A DNA stretch of 5,536 nt. Origin: Bacteroidales bacterium UBA5349 (GTDB lineage Bacteria > Bacteroidota > Bacteroidia > Bacteroidales > Tenuifilaceae). Position 1 is the stretch's first letter. Each line of letters begins with the position of its first letter. The stretch spans positions 1-5,536 of the forward strand of contig DHQB01000012.1 in assembly GCA_002410065.1 (NCBI GenBank), given 5' to 3'. Shown here in pieces: positions 5,524 to 5,536 of this stretch. The notes beneath the pieces were generated by a model. It worked only from the letters and a program-made list of their open reading frames with translations, was not told the origin of the DNA and did no database searches. The position numbers were made by a program, and so were the translations under genes.

Positions 5524-5536
5524 AACATAGAGCCAT

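Noticed and set aside
1..5536. CRISPR array, tRNA, rRNA or transposase
   Set aside because: No regularly spaced long repeats, no cloverleaf or rRNA-like sequence, and no transposase or integrase motifs were seen on either strand.

Overview
The window looks like a Bacteroidota (probably Bacteroidales-like) genome fragment. The evidence is AT-rich genes that start at ATG in AU-rich leaders without a Shine-Dalgarno run, a secreted protein with a SusC-type carboxypeptidase-regulatory-like beta domain ending in EVVVTP, and a peptide leader of the MKxLxLxQMExxxGG type common in that phylum. This assignment is inference; no rRNA or other marker gene is present.

Layout: positions 1-494 carry no convincing gene. 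All five genes lie on the + strand between 495 and 5118 and read as one export locus. They are (1) a 220-aa protein with about five membrane segments, (2) a 63-aa precursor with a 15-residue double-glycine leader and an acidic, aromatic-rich 48-residue core with four cysteines, (3) a secreted protein with a carboxypeptidase-regulatory-like domain and an unrecognised beta-rich C-terminal part, (4) a membrane-anchored thioredoxin-fold protein with a CSFC active site, and (5) a peptidase-containing ABC transporter (C39 protease, membrane domain, ATPase). Genes 4 and 5 overlap. Positions 5119-5536 are non-coding and rich in inverted repeats.

How it probably works (inference): the C39 domain of the transporter cuts the peptide after Gly-Gly and the transporter exports the core. 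The thioredoxin-like protein, facing the periplasm, would form or shuffle two disulfides among the four cysteines. The secreted protein and the 5-TM protein are candidates for accessory, receptor or self-protection roles. No HlyD-type adaptor, TolC-like protein, radical SAM enzyme or lanthionine synthetase gene is in the window. Two hairpins bracket the peptide gene, and the downstream one (16 bp) is well placed to set peptide mRNA levels apart from the export genes.

The most unexpected signal is at the edges. A 9-nt sequence at 19-27 (GTTGTATGC) has its exact reverse complement at 5389-5397, where it opens a 133-bp structure ending in GTTAGCA at 5517-5523. That structure folds like an integron attC recombination site. 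Gene orientation, site length and box complementarity all fit the whole operon being one roughly 5.5-kb gene cassette. This is a hypothesis from sequence pattern only.
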